NCBI GenBank assembly: GCA_019359245.1
Contig: JAHHHR010000004.1
Span: 1 to 64,000, forward strand
Origin: Nostoc desertorum CM1-VF14
Lineage (GTDB): Bacteria; Cyanobacteriota; Cyanobacteriia; Cyanobacteriales; Nostocaceae
Reading direction: 5' to 3'
DNA length: 64,000 bases
Shown here: positions 56,901 through 64,000 of the stretch, one piece after another
Position numbering within the stretch: the first letter of the stretch is position 1
How the letters are laid out: each line of letters begins with the position of its first letter
The notes under the pieces: generated by a model
What the model was told of the DNA's origin: nothing
Database searches by the model: none
What the model saw: the letters and a program-made list of their open reading frames with translations, nothing else
Position numbers and translations under genes: made by a program

Positions 56901-59320
56901 TAATGGTGGAACTAGAAAAAGAACGAGAACAAAGAAAGCTGAGTGAAGCAAAACTCAATGGCTTTTTGAAACTTGCCCTTTTTGGTTCAGTTGCAGCAGG
57001 ATTAGTGTTAGCTGGACTAACATTTACAGCTTGGGATGCAGCACAAAAGGCAGAAGAGAAAAAAAAAGAAGCTGAAATCAGTGAAATTAATGCCCTTGCT
57101 AACTCTTCAGCCGCCTTTTCTGCCTCTGGGCAAATCTGGGATGCACTGACAGAAGGCTTAAAAGCGGGCAGAAAACTGAAAAATGCCGGGAAGGTGGCGG
57201 TAGATACCCAGATCCAGGTTGTGGGAACATTGCGGAAAGCTGTGTTCTTACAGCCAGAGAACAAATTTCAAGAACTGAATACATTAGAAGGGCATAGCAG
57301 TGGAGTCATTAGCGTGGTGTTCAGCCCCGATGGGCAAAGGCTGGCTTCTGCAAGTGCTGACAACACTATCAAACTCTGGAATGTCGCCACAGGCAAAGTT
57401 GTGCAAACCCTGACTGGGCATAGTGGTTGGGTTTATAGCGTGGTGTTCAGCCCCGATGGGCAAAGGCTGGCTTCTGCCAGTGCTGACAGCACCATCAAAC
57501 TCTGGAATGTGTCCACAGGCAAACCTCTGCAAACCCTGACTGGGCATAGCAGTTGGGTTTATAGCGTCGTGTTCAGCCCCGATGGGCAAAGGCTGGCTTC
57601 TGCAAGTTCTGACAGCACCATCAAACTCTGGAATGTGTCCACAGGCAAACCTCTGCAAACCCTGACTGGGCATAGCAGTTGGGTTTATAGCGTCGTGTTC
57701 AGCCCCGATGGGCAAAGGCTGGCTTCTGCAAGTTTTGACAAGACGATCAAACTCTGGAATGTGTCCACAGGCAAACCTCTGCAAACCCTTACTGGGCATA
57801 CCATTAGGGTCAGTAGCGTGGTGTTCAGCCCCGATGGGCAAAGGCTGGCTTCTGCAAGTTCTGACAGCACCATCAAACTCTGGAATGTGTCCACAGGCAA
57901 AGCTGTGCAAACCCTGACTGGGCATAGCAGTGGGGTCAGTAGCGTGGTGTTCAGCCCCGATGGGCAAAGGCTGGCTTCTGCAAGTTCTGACAGCACCATC
58001 AAACTCTGGGATGTCGCCACAGGCAAAGCTGTGCAAACCCTGACTGGGCATAGCAGTCTGGTCTATAGCGTCGTGTTCAGCCCCGATGGGCAAAGGCTGG
58101 CTTCTGCAAGTTCTGACAACACGATCAAACTCTGGGATGTGGCCACAGGCAAAGCTGTGCAAACCCTGACTGGGCATAGCAGTCCGGTCTCTAGCGTCGT
58201 GTTCAGCCCCGATGGGCAAAGGCTGGCTTCTGCAAGTTCTGACAACACGATCAAACTCTGGGATGTGGCCACAGGCAAAGCTGTGCAAACCCTGACTGGG
58301 CATAGCAGTCCGGTCTCTAGCGTGGTGTTCAGCCCCGATGGGCAAAGGCTGGCTTCTGCAAGTGATGACAAGACGATCAAACTCTGGGATGTCGCCACAG
58401 GCAAAGCTGTGCAAACCCTGACTGGGCATAGCAGTGGGGTCAGTAGCGTGGTGTTCAGCCCCGATGGGCAAAGGCTGGCTTCTGCAAGTGATGACAACAC
58501 GATCAAACTCTGGGATGTGGCCACAGGCAAAGCTGTGCAAACCCTGACTGGGTATAGCAGTGCGGTCAGTAGCGTGGTGTTCAGCCCCGATGGGCAAAGG
58601 CTGGCTTCTGCAAGTTATGACAAGACTATAATTATATGGAATTTGGATTTAAATAAGTTAGTCAAAGATGGTTGTGGCTTGCTCAACAATTATTTAGTTG
58701 TCCATCCAGAAGTGCTGCAAGAACTAACAGAATGCCAAACTCCGCCTCGGCTGGTGCAAGCTGCGACAGTATTAGTTATCCAAGGTGAAAAGCTAGCGCG
58801 AAATGAAGACGTTGATAATGCTGTTGTCAAATTCCGCAAAGCACAGCAGTGGGATGCTAATTTAAGATTTGAACCCCAGGTAAAAGCACAAGAGTTTGTC
58901 AACAAAGGCAAAGCTGAACGCTCAGTTGCTGAAGGAAACAGTCGCTTACAAGAGGAAAAGTTTAAGGAAGCACTAGCAGCTTATACCGCAGCCCTCAAGC
59001 TCGATCCAAAAGTCTTAATTTCTGCTAATTCTTGGAATACACTATGCAGGTACGGGAGTCTGCAAAAACAAGCCATTGATGTGTTACCAGCCTGTGAAAA
59101 AGCCGTTGCACTTGCACCCGAAGATGGCAACATTCGTGATAGTCGTGGCTTGGCTAGGGCGCTGACAGGTAACTATCAAGGGGCAATTACAGACTTTGAA
59201 GCATACATCGCCCAGCCTGGAGATAAAGATAGTAAAGCACAACGGCAGCGCTGGGTGAAAGATTTACGGGCGGGGAAGAATCCGTTTACAGAAGCAGAGC
59301 TTAAAAAGTTACAGAATTAG
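53987..59320 (+). CDS. Large STAND-type ATPase with TPR, WD40 and C-terminal TPR regions
   Basis: 1777 residues in one frame. Residues 1-170 are a soluble N-terminal domain (LKQLAWAIESSVGQFKLILA, FPLVLWIDNEIY) that I cannot name. Residues about 180-480 are TPR-like helices. The NTPase has Walker A HGQSGVGKSSLVNAGLVPAL (near 530) and Walker B TVIIFDQFEEFFF (near 686). A membrane-like helix near 990-1015 (FGSVAAGLVLAGLTFTAWDA) precedes 11 WD40 units (about 1098-1552), and a TPR-like tail ends the protein. Two insertions of repeat DNA lie at about 579-671 (between Walker A and B) and 886-913, both in frame. Such proteins oligomerise on sensing a ligand; the effector and the signal here are unknown. 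Confidence 0.88.
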   Translation: MTNSQSPKDDHVNSERSLKQLAWAIESSVGQFKLILARCNYASLRDRLIQRLREICQVEIRVLTVQQSHRTLYTAIQEEFGEEIPACVMVVGLESVQNLSVMLTSANQVREDFRKNFAFPLVLWIDNEIYKQLIQLAPDLESWATTRDFAISTQELVDFIIQTANQWFSNSLKISVDEYIKLEKELEAAQIYLIKNPDVYNLEMQAKLESLLGFIKQINNQKDSALEHHHKAYKLWQQTNNLELQLKILGDIGFCYYLKAFKHQDITHPNWQATWHYIQEYINFIYQFNSPDLIASAVVKFGDIMRDLQQWEILGSLSQQALVIHQNNNQLRELAKDYGFLAEVALAQNNWVQANQLVKQALEVFAAIHNQESANIAEVLSDIPERVLESKDWSLYQFILGRSQYHLGQIKQATFSLENARDVGNPLEDVRLYLDILRFLQQLYFEQKEYLEAYKIKQQQRSIEQQFGLRAFIGAGRLEATKQAFVETLRSNSPQGNIAPEIAASGRLLDIERLIERMGRPDYKLIVIHGQSGVGKSSLVNAGLVPALKNKAIGIQDYLPVVMRVYTNWVEELGRLLGGSGESGVGNGEWGELKPQRSDSKLGTSASELGTSTFELGTSASELGTSTSELGTSAFELGTSTSELGTSASELQNPHFVQTRFIASLPTPHSLLSQLRKNEQHNLRTVIIFDQFEEFFFVYTEPAQRKQFFEFLGECLNVLSVKVILSLRVDYIHYLLECNDLSSLKIIGNDILSNNVLYKLGNFSPADAKSIIQRLTKNTSFRLEDALIDQLVEDLAGELGEVRPIELQVVGAQLQTENITTLAEYQQRGTKEELVKSYLNEVVNDCGEENQQAADILLYLLTDEKGTRPLKTRAELERDLLPYLSEIPPTPLKKGGLISLTPFLRGSPQAGGSEAREDKAVEISKLDLVLEIFVQSGLVVLLPENPADRYQLVHDYIAAFIRQQQEPKLKQVMVELEKEREQRKLSEAKLNGFLKLALFGSVAAGLVLAGLTFTAWDAAQKAEEKKKEAEISEINALANSSAAFSASGQIWDALTEGLKAGRKLKNAGKVAVDTQIQVVGTLRKAVFLQPENKFQELNTLEGHSSGVISVVFSPDGQRLASASADNTIKLWNVATGKVVQTLTGHSGWVYSVVFSPDGQRLASASADSTIKLWNVSTGKPLQTLTGHSSWVYSVVFSPDGQRLASASSDSTIKLWNVSTGKPLQTLTGHSSWVYSVVFSPDGQRLASASFDKTIKLWNVSTGKPLQTLTGHTIRVSSVVFSPDGQRLASASSDSTIKLWNVSTGKAVQTLTGHSSGVSSVVFSPDGQRLASASSDSTIKLWDVATGKAVQTLTGHSSLVYSVVFSPDGQRLASASSDNTIKLWDVATGKAVQTLTGHSSPVSSVVFSPDGQRLASASSDNTIKLWDVATGKAVQTLTGHSSPVSSVVFSPDGQRLASASDDKTIKLWDVATGKAVQTLTGHSSGVSSVVFSPDGQRLASASDDNTIKLWDVATGKAVQTLTGYSSAVSSVVFSPDGQRLASASYDKTIIIWNLDLNKLVKDGCGLLNNYLVVHPEVLQELTECQTPPRLVQAATVLVIQGEKLARNEDVDNAVVKFRKAQQWDANLRFEPQVKAQEFVNKGKAERSVAEGNSRLQEEKFKEALAAYTAALKLDPKVLISANSWNTLCRYGSLQKQAIDVLPACEKAVALAPEDGNIRDSRGLARALTGNYQGAITDFEAYIAQPGDKDSKAQRQRWVKDLRAGKNPFTEAELKKLQN
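55722..55997 (+). repeat. In-frame insertion with seven 21-bp tandem repeats
   Basis: Inside the STAND gene, GGGAGTGGGGAG (55722-55733) and CTCCCCACTCCC (55986-55997) form inverted ends. Between them seven 21-bp units (55790-55936) of CTCGGAACTTCAGCCTCTGAA and close variants encode the heptapeptide LGTSASE or LGTSTSE/LGTSTFE. The DNA resembles repeats normally found between genes. Because 21 is a multiple of three, unit number can change without losing the frame. Confidence 0.85.
56644..56724 (+). repeat. In-frame insertion of a C/G-rich palindromic repeat
   Basis: GATCCCCCC at 56644 and GGGGGGATC ending at 56724 are inverted ends. The 81-bp block (exactly 27 codons) contains CCCCCCTTAAAAAGGGGGGC and CCCCCTTTTTAAGGGGG. 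It is related to the intergenic repeat at 794-834. The frame stays open through it. Confidence 0.85.
57279..58640 (+). repeat. Array of 11 near-identical 126-bp WD40 units
   Basis: Each 42-residue unit carries GHSSxVxSVVFSPDGQRLAS, then AS-x-D-(N/S/K)-TIKLW(N/D)V-x-TGKx(L/V)QTLT. Differences are concentrated in the three to four residues after GHS and in the residue before D. The nucleotide identity between units is very high, pointing to recent amplification or gene conversion. Confidence 0.93.
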
Positions 59321-59521
59321 GGAATTGGGCATTGGGCATGAGGGACATCCAAGAATTAAATTACTCAATTCCTACATCCAACGTCACTATCCAATTCTTT
59401 CTCCCCCTGCCTGTCTCAACAGATAAATATTCTTAACTGAACCGTATTGGGATAAAATTCTCTCCCCATCTTTTCATCTTCCTTATTGCATAGAATAGTT
59501 GTATTGAGTCATCAATTCCCT

Positions 59522-60109
59522 ATGACTGTAACCACCAAAAAACTGACTTTTGCTGAGTATCTCAAATATAACGATCGCACGGATACCCAATATGAATTGG
59601 TAGATGGAGAATTAATCCCCATGAGTCTTGGCACTGGCAAGCACGGCGGTATCTCAAAGTTTTTAGAACGAAGCTTTGATGACGAAAGTGCCTTCAGGGA
59701 CAAGAACTGGACAGCACAAAAGTTTTCTGTGGGAGTGCGTTCTCCACGCTCTGGACGTTGGGACACCTCACGAATTCCAGATGTGGTAGTATTACCAACA
59801 CAGCAATGGGAAGCACTTTCCAATCGAGAAGCTGTAATTGAACTCAACGAAATACCTCCCATACTAGTAGTAGAAGTAGTCAGCGAATCTACACAAACCA
59901 CAGACTACCGCAGTAAACGTTCTGAGTATGCTGTTCTCGGAATTCCTGAATACTGGATTGTTGACCCCATTCAAGAGGTGGTAACAATATGCACCTTAGT
60001 AGAAGGGTTCTATGATGCTGTTACATTCCGAGGGCAAGAACGCATCATCTCTTCGACTTTTCCACACTTGGATTTTAGTGCTGAACAAATCTTGGCAGGA
60101 CATAAGTAA
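59522..60109 (+). CDS. Uma2 family endonuclease
   Basis: A 195-residue protein with the start at ATG 59522 (MTVTTKKLTFAEYL); an upstream TTG in frame at 59486 is not needed. YELVDGELIPMS, RIPDVVVLP (Asp of the PD motif), PPILVVEVVSEST (E-x-V) and YRSKRSEYAVLGIPEYWIVD are the standard Uma2 blocks, a PD-(D/E)XK nuclease-like family very abundant in cyanobacteria. The biological role is unknown. The next gene begins immediately after its stop, so the two are co-transcribed. Confidence 0.9.
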   Translation: MTVTTKKLTFAEYLKYNDRTDTQYELVDGELIPMSLGTGKHGGISKFLERSFDDESAFRDKNWTAQKFSVGVRSPRSGRWDTSRIPDVVVLPTQQWEALSNREAVIELNEIPPILVVEVVSESTQTTDYRSKRSEYAVLGIPEYWIVDPIQEVVTICTLVEGFYDAVTFRGQERIISSTFPHLDFSAEQILAGHK

Positions 60110-60724
60110 ATGGCATACAGCGATTTTAGTCTGGCTAAGGTGAAAAAGAGTTTTGACTTAACACTCGATGAAACTCGGAATTTATTTGCTGATACAAAAC
60201 CTGTGACACCATCAGAAACACTCAGAACGATTTTAATAGATTACATCCCTTTAGCAACTGCAATTTCAACCGAAAAAGCTAGGTCGGAGTTTTTAATTGC
60301 ACCAATTCTGGCAGACGTAAGACGATTATTAAATAATAAAATCTCTCTGTTCTCTGGAAATGAATTTAACGTTGATGCGACTCAAGGCTTACAAGGCTTT
60401 TGTGATTACATCATCAGCAATTCCCAAGAACAATTATTTATTTCTGCTCCGGTAATGTTTATTTTTGAAGCGAAAAAAGAAGATATTATCGGCGGTCTGG
60501 TTCAATGTGTAGCGGCAATGATTGCGGCGCAACTATTCAATCAAAATCAAGGCAATGAAGTTGGACGAATTTACGGCTCAGTTACTAGTGGAACTAACTG
60601 GAAGTTCTTATTTTTAGAAGGGGCAACTGTTTATATAGATTTGACTGAGTACTATATTAAAGAAGTTGATAAAATATTGGGTATTTTATTGCAACCTTTT
60701 CAATCTATTTTAACTGCTGTTTGA
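60110..60724 (+). CDS. Hypothetical protein with a PD-(D/E)XK-like motif
   Basis: A 204-residue protein starting directly after the Uma2 stop codon. FSGNEFNVDATQGLQGFCDYII followed by APVMFIFEAKKEDIIGGLVQ gives a D-x(n)-E-x-K pattern like a PD-(D/E)XK nuclease core, and AAMIAAQLFNQNQGNEV is a conserved-looking helix. TSGTNWKFLFLEGATVYIDL follows. The nuclease-like fold is inferred from this pattern only. The adjacency to Uma2, also of this fold, hints at a shared role. Confidence 0.7.
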   Translation: MAYSDFSLAKVKKSFDLTLDETRNLFADTKPVTPSETLRTILIDYIPLATAISTEKARSEFLIAPILADVRRLLNNKISLFSGNEFNVDATQGLQGFCDYIISNSQEQLFISAPVMFIFEAKKEDIIGGLVQCVAAMIAAQLFNQNQGNEVGRIYGSVTSGTNWKFLFLEGATVYIDLTEYYIKEVDKILGILLQPFQSILTAV

Positions 60725-60955
60725 ATATATATAGGAATCGTATTTTATTTTTGAAATTATCTATGTGGGCGGTGAGTGGGGAGTGGGGAGTAGGGAATAG
60801 GGAATTAGGCTTTTCGATATGTACCGAGCTTTTTCAGAAATCAAACATTAGTCCTATAGCAGGTGCTGATGTAACTTACTTGGTCAAGTTTTAAAATTTG
60901 CTAAAAAATAAGAGAAGTTAAAAAACTAGTCTACCATTACCACTATTCAATTGAT

Positions 60956-61699
60956 ATGAGCCTATATTGTCTAGTTCACGGTGCTTTCCAAGCCACGTGG
61001 TGTTGGGATTTGCTAATTCCCTACTTAGAAGCACAGGGTCACAAAACTGTAGCAATGGATTTGCCAATTGAAAATACATCTGCTACTTTGTCTCAATTTG
61101 CAGATGTAGTAATTCAAGCGCTGCCAAAAACTGATGATGATATTGTCCTAGTCGGTCACTCAATGGCTGGTACTATAATTCCCCTGGTTGCTGAAGCGGT
61201 AAAAGTGCGTCAACTAGTGTTTGTGGCTGCGCTGATACCTTATCCCGGAATCAGTACACTCGATCAATTTGCTCATCATCTTGATTCTGATACGCTCAAA
61301 TCATTCAATTACCAGCCAAAAGAGCTAAGTAAACTCCAACAGTTCTACGATGAGCCTGATATGTTTGAACCAGCTTCCGTAGGCAAAGATTATTCGGACG
61401 AAGCAGTATTAAGGGAGTTTTTCTATCATGATTGTCAACCGGATGTAACACAGTGGGCAATCTCGAAAAGTCGTTCGCAACAATCTATGGCATATATATT
61501 TGAAACGAATCCTCTAAAAGCTTTGCCAAATGTAGAGCGTAAATATATTGTTTGTACCGATGACCGAATATTGTCTCCTACATGGTCACGCTACGCTGCA
61601 CAAAAACGCTTAGGAGTCGATGCCATTGAGCTACCTTCTGGACATTGCCCACACCTGTCTCATCCTGAACTTCTCGCCTCAATATTAACTAGTGATTAA
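60956..61699 (+). CDS. Alpha/beta hydrolase
   Basis: A 247-residue protein of the esterase/hydroxynitrile-lyase-like group. LVHGAFQATWCWDLLIPYL at the start forms the oxyanion region, LVGHSMAGTIIPLVA carries the nucleophile Ser, YIVCTDDRILSP holds the likely acid Asp, and PSGHCPHLSHPELLASIL the catalytic His. The triad is complete. The substrate is not known. It is flanked by spacers of about 230 and 250 bases and is probably transcribed alone. Confidence 0.9.
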   Translation: MSLYCLVHGAFQATWCWDLLIPYLEAQGHKTVAMDLPIENTSATLSQFADVVIQALPKTDDDIVLVGHSMAGTIIPLVAEAVKVRQLVFVAALIPYPGISTLDQFAHHLDSDTLKSFNYQPKELSKLQQFYDEPDMFEPASVGKDYSDEAVLREFFYHDCQPDVTQWAISKSRSQQSMAYIFETNPLKALPNVERKYIVCTDDRILSPTWSRYAAQKRLGVDAIELPSGHCPHLSHPELLASILTSD

Positions 61700-61946
61700 T
61701 TATTTGAGCAATCCAAAATCTTTTGCCCAAGTGGAATATCTTAATGGTGCGTTGGCGCAACCCACCGTAAGCATCGCTCATAACTATGAAGATTATGAGA
61801 TCCGGCTACAAACCTTTTTTGATGAACAAGCATTGTTAGACGAAGAGTAGGGCATTACGGATAAATCTATCTGTGTAAAATAAAGTGCAGCAGAGATTTT
61901 TCTGTATGAAAGTGTGCGAGTCATTCAATCCAGGAGTTTCCCCACA

Positions 61947-62531
61947 ATGATCGCAGCCAAAGACAAACCCACAAACTTAACCCCAGAAGAATACTTTGCC
62001 TGGGAAGCAACCCAACTGGAAAAGCACGAGTATATCAACGGCGAACTTTACGCCATGAGCGGCGGCATCGTCAATCACGGCCGTATCGCCATCCGCTTCA
62101 CCGCCATGTTCGACAGCCACTTAGAAAATACAGGTTGCATCACCGGAAATTCTGATGTCAAAGTCAATATCTTTGGCAGTAATAACTATACCTACCCAGA
62201 TGCAAGCGTTACCTGCGACGATCGCGATAAAACCACAACCCAATATATTACCTACCCCTGCCTCATTGTCGAAGTCCTCTCCGCCAGCACCGAAGCCTGC
62301 GATCGCGGCAGCAAATTCCGAATGTACCGCCAAAACCCAGCCTTAATCGATTACCTACTAGTCAGTTCCACCAGCATCGAAATCGACCTATATCACAAAA
62401 ACGACGCAAGCGACTGGTTGATTATCAACTATAAAGCAGGCGACATAATCGAACTCAAAAGCATTAACCTTAATTTCTTTATTGAACAAGTCTATCGCGG
62501 TTTAACCCTTGAACCAGGGAATGAGGAATAG
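61947..62531 (+). CDS. Uma2 family endonuclease
   Basis: A 194-residue protein from the ATG at 61947 (MIAAKDKPTNLTPEEYFAWE); an earlier GTG or similar in frame at 61914 lacks conserved sequence. YINGELYAMSGGIVNHG, TYPDASVTC (Asp), PCLIVEVLSAST (Glu) and DRGSKFRMYRQNPALIDYLLV are the family blocks. It belongs to a different subgroup from the Uma2 protein at 59.5 kb (GELYAMSGG form rather than GELIPMS). The function is unknown. Confidence 0.9.
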   Translation: MIAAKDKPTNLTPEEYFAWEATQLEKHEYINGELYAMSGGIVNHGRIAIRFTAMFDSHLENTGCITGNSDVKVNIFGSNNYTYPDASVTCDDRDKTTTQYITYPCLIVEVLSASTEACDRGSKFRMYRQNPALIDYLLVSSTSIEIDLYHKNDASDWLIINYKAGDIIELKSINLNFFIEQVYRGLTLEPGNEE

Positions 62532-62628
62532 AATCAAAACATTACCCATTACCTATTCCCTTCTACCTATTGCCCAAAAGACTGGAACCATAAGCTTGCC
62601 GTTGCCGCAAAGTTATGGGTAAAATCAC

Positions 62629-62655
62629 AAAAAAGCCGCCAAGTGGCGGCTTTTT
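62629..62655. terminator. Terminator beside tRNA-Val, usable on both strands
   Basis: GCCGCC (62635-62640) pairs with GGCGGC (62645-62650), flanked by AAAAAA and TTTTT. It lies six bases past the 3' end of tRNA-Val on the minus strand and about 100 bases after the Uma2 stop on the plus strand. Confidence 0.85.
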
Positions 62656-62660
62656 AAAGA

Positions 62661-62733
<73 letters not shown>

Positions 62734-62846
62734 GTTTGTCTAATCCTTAACTAATATAGCAAAAGATTTCGCATTGCGCTAGTAGTTTCAAGAAAATCTT
62801 TTTTTCTCTTATACTGACTCAGTATTGAGTTAACTCAGGATTTAGG

Positions 62847-63467
62847 ATGCCCTCTGGTCGGACGCACGATCGCATCACTATGTATGCTCTGCCGTTCGTG
62901 GCGGGCGTTACTTTGTGGCAGACTCGCAGTAGTAATGCAACTTTGTTGGTCGCAGGCGGGTTTCTCTTTGGTGGGCTGATGTTTGGCCCGGATTTAGATA
63001 TCTACTCTGTGCAATTTCAACGCTGGGGTTTCTTGCGCTGGATTTGGCTACCTTATCAAAAGAGTCTGCGGCATCGTTCTTTTTTATCCCACGGGCCGAT
63101 TATTGGCACGATTCTGCGAATACTTTATCTCGGCTGTTTGCTTGCTATTGTGGCAATTTTTGTTTTGGCGATCGCCCAAAGGTTATGGAATCTGAGCTTT
63201 ACTTGGCAAGATTTGGGACAAACTGTGGGGCGATCGCTCGTGCAATACGATACTGAATATATCGCCCTGTTTTTGGGGTTAGAACTCGGTGCAATGAGTC
63301 ATTCTCTCAGCGATTGGAGCGGTTCGGCATACAAGCGCTTTCAAAAACAGGGCATTCGGGGGTTGCTTCCTAGTGGCAAAATTAAGAAGCGGAAAGTTAC
63401 AAGTCGTGGTAGTCGTCGAGCTACAGTTAGCAGAAAGAGCAACGGAAGAACGACAAAGGACAAATGA
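62847..63467 (+). CDS. DUF2227 family putative metal-binding membrane protein
   Basis: A 206-residue protein starting MPSGRTHDRITMYALPF. His and Asp residues that could bind metal recur: RTHDRIT, FGPDLDIYS, LRHRSFLSHGP and LGAMSHSLSDW; these match the DUF2227/YdjM-like hydrolase-like family. Three or four hydrophobic segments are present. The last ~35 residues are very basic (KKRKVTSRGSRRATVSRKS). The function is unknown. mazG starts 3 bases after its stop. Confidence 0.82.
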   Translation: MPSGRTHDRITMYALPFVAGVTLWQTRSSNATLLVAGGFLFGGLMFGPDLDIYSVQFQRWGFLRWIWLPYQKSLRHRSFLSHGPIIGTILRILYLGCLLAIVAIFVLAIAQRLWNLSFTWQDLGQTVGRSLVQYDTEYIALFLGLELGAMSHSLSDWSGSAYKRFQKQGIRGLLPSGKIKKRKVTSRGSRRATVSRKSNGRTTKDK

Positions 63468-63470
63468 CAA

Positions 63471-64000
63471 ATGACAAATGACAATGTTGATACTTTGGCG
63501 GCGTTGCAGGAATTGATTGAGGTGGTGGCAAAATTGCGATCGCCTGATGGTGGTTGTCCGTGGGATTTGGCGCAAACTGCTGAAACTCTTACGCCTTATG
63601 TGATTGAGGAAGCTTATGAGGTGGTGGATGCAATTAAGAGTGGGGATAAAAGTGCGATCGCAGAAGAGTTAGGCGATTTATTATTACAGGTGGTATTGCA
63701 AGCCCAAATTGCTAGCGAATCTGGACAATTTTCCTTGAAAGAAATAATTCAGGGGATTTCCCAAAAGTTGATTCGCCGTCATCCCCATGTTTTTGGTAAT
63801 GTTTCGGTGACAAGTGTGGATGAGGTGCGGCAAAATTGGGAACAAATCAAAGCTGCGGAAAAAGGCGAAACATCTCCAGAGACGCAAAAACTTAGTGCCA
63901 AACTTGCTCGTTATGGGCGCACTCTCCCCCCACTGACGGCAGCTATGAAGATTTCCCAAAAGGCTGCGGCGATCGGATTTGAATGGGAAAATATTCAGGG
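63471..64000 (+). CDS. mazG: Nucleoside triphosphate pyrophosphohydrolase MazG, N-terminal part (runs off the window)
   Basis: The frame begins with ATG at 63471 (MTNDNVDTLAALQELIEVVA), within the ATGACAAATGACAA tandem, and continues to the window edge. LRSPDGGCPWDLAQTAETL, VIEEAYEVVDAI and EELGDLLLQVVLQAQIA are the E-x-x-E and E-x-x-D metal-binding motifs of MazG, which hydrolyses NTPs to NMP and pyrophosphate and helps clear damaged nucleotides. RHPHVFGNV and KISQKAAAIGFEWE are typical of the full-length enzyme. The rest of the gene lies outside the window. Confidence 0.95.
   Translation, partial: MTNDNVDTLAALQELIEVVAKLRSPDGGCPWDLAQTAETLTPYVIEEAYEVVDAIKSGDKSAIAEELGDLLLQVVLQAQIASESGQFSLKEIIQGISQKLIRRHPHVFGNVSVTSVDEVRQNWEQIKAAEKGETSPETQKLSAKLARYGRTLPPLTAAMKISQKAAAIGFEWENIQ

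Noticed and set aside
57284..58597. 437-residue minus-strand frame opposite the WD40 array
   Set aside because: It is a by-product of the repeated 126-bp unit: each unit is open on both strands. The plus-strand WD40 protein is the real gene.
61692..61850. 52-residue plus-strand frame after the alpha/beta hydrolase (GTG start, NPKSFAQVEYLNGAL)
   Set aside because: Part of it is the common GCGTTGGCGCAACCCACC repeat; there is no family and no ribosome site, though a gene remnant cannot be excluded.

Overview
The window comes from a filamentous, Nostoc-like cyanobacterium. The evidence is a partial psbA (photosystem II D1) at the left edge, very frequent HIP1 octamers (GCGATCGC), cyanobacterium-restricted families (DUF1815, DUF1816, DUF3143), many CHAT, TPR, WD40 and Uma2 proteins, and intergenic dispersed repeats of the kind seen in Nostoc genomes. 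There are two tRNA genes (Ala-UGC, Val-UAC), no rRNA and no CRISPR array.

Layout. 1-8.5 kb: psbA start, a small secreted protein, a membrane protein, a MOSC-alkyltransferase-like fusion, a DUF1815 protein, a TPR-CHAT protease-like protein, a thioesterase and a small membrane protein. 9-16.3 kb: dxr (isoprenoid precursors), a PIG-V-like mannosyltransferase, an internally duplicated EamA transporter, a GT39 glycosyltransferase and two overlapping small genes. 16.5-18.1 kb: a decayed retron-like locus, with a structured non-coding element bounded by a 12-bp inverted repeat, the front half of a reverse transcriptase, and the tail of another protein. 18.1-25.4 kb: clpC, rimI and the lysA-cdaA-uppS group (diaminopimelate, c-di-AMP, undecaprenyl phosphate). 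25.4-31.5 kb: remnants of toxin-antitoxin-like genes, DUF3143 and J-domain genes, a DUF3800 protein and a dnaJ-dnaK pair. 31.8-41 kb: M28 peptidase, a double nitroreductase (SagB-like), DUF1816, trhO, tRNA-Ala, DUF2127, an acyltransferase, a broken CHAT gene and a peptide with a double-glycine leader. 42-46.6 kb: a three-gene two-component cluster. 47.2-48.8 kb: an RTX protein with an internal 171-residue duplication. 49.9-52 kb: leuD and leuC. 52.3-59.3 kb: an ATPase, a small coiled-coil protein and a 1777-residue STAND-type ATPase with 11 near-identical WD40 repeats. 59.5-64 kb: two Uma2 nucleases, a PD-(D/E)XK-like protein, an alpha/beta hydrolase, tRNA-Val, a DUF2227 protein and the start of mazG.

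The most unusual material is: (1) the retron-like remnant at 16.6-18.0 kb; (2) a pair of related structured intergenic elements at about 21.1 and 41.8 kb that may be an unnamed small-RNA family; (3) the 52.3-59.3 kb STAND locus, whose big protein has absorbed two blocks of normally intergenic repeat DNA without losing its reading frame; and (4) the MOSC-alkyltransferase-like fusion. Family names were assigned by reading motifs, not by database search.
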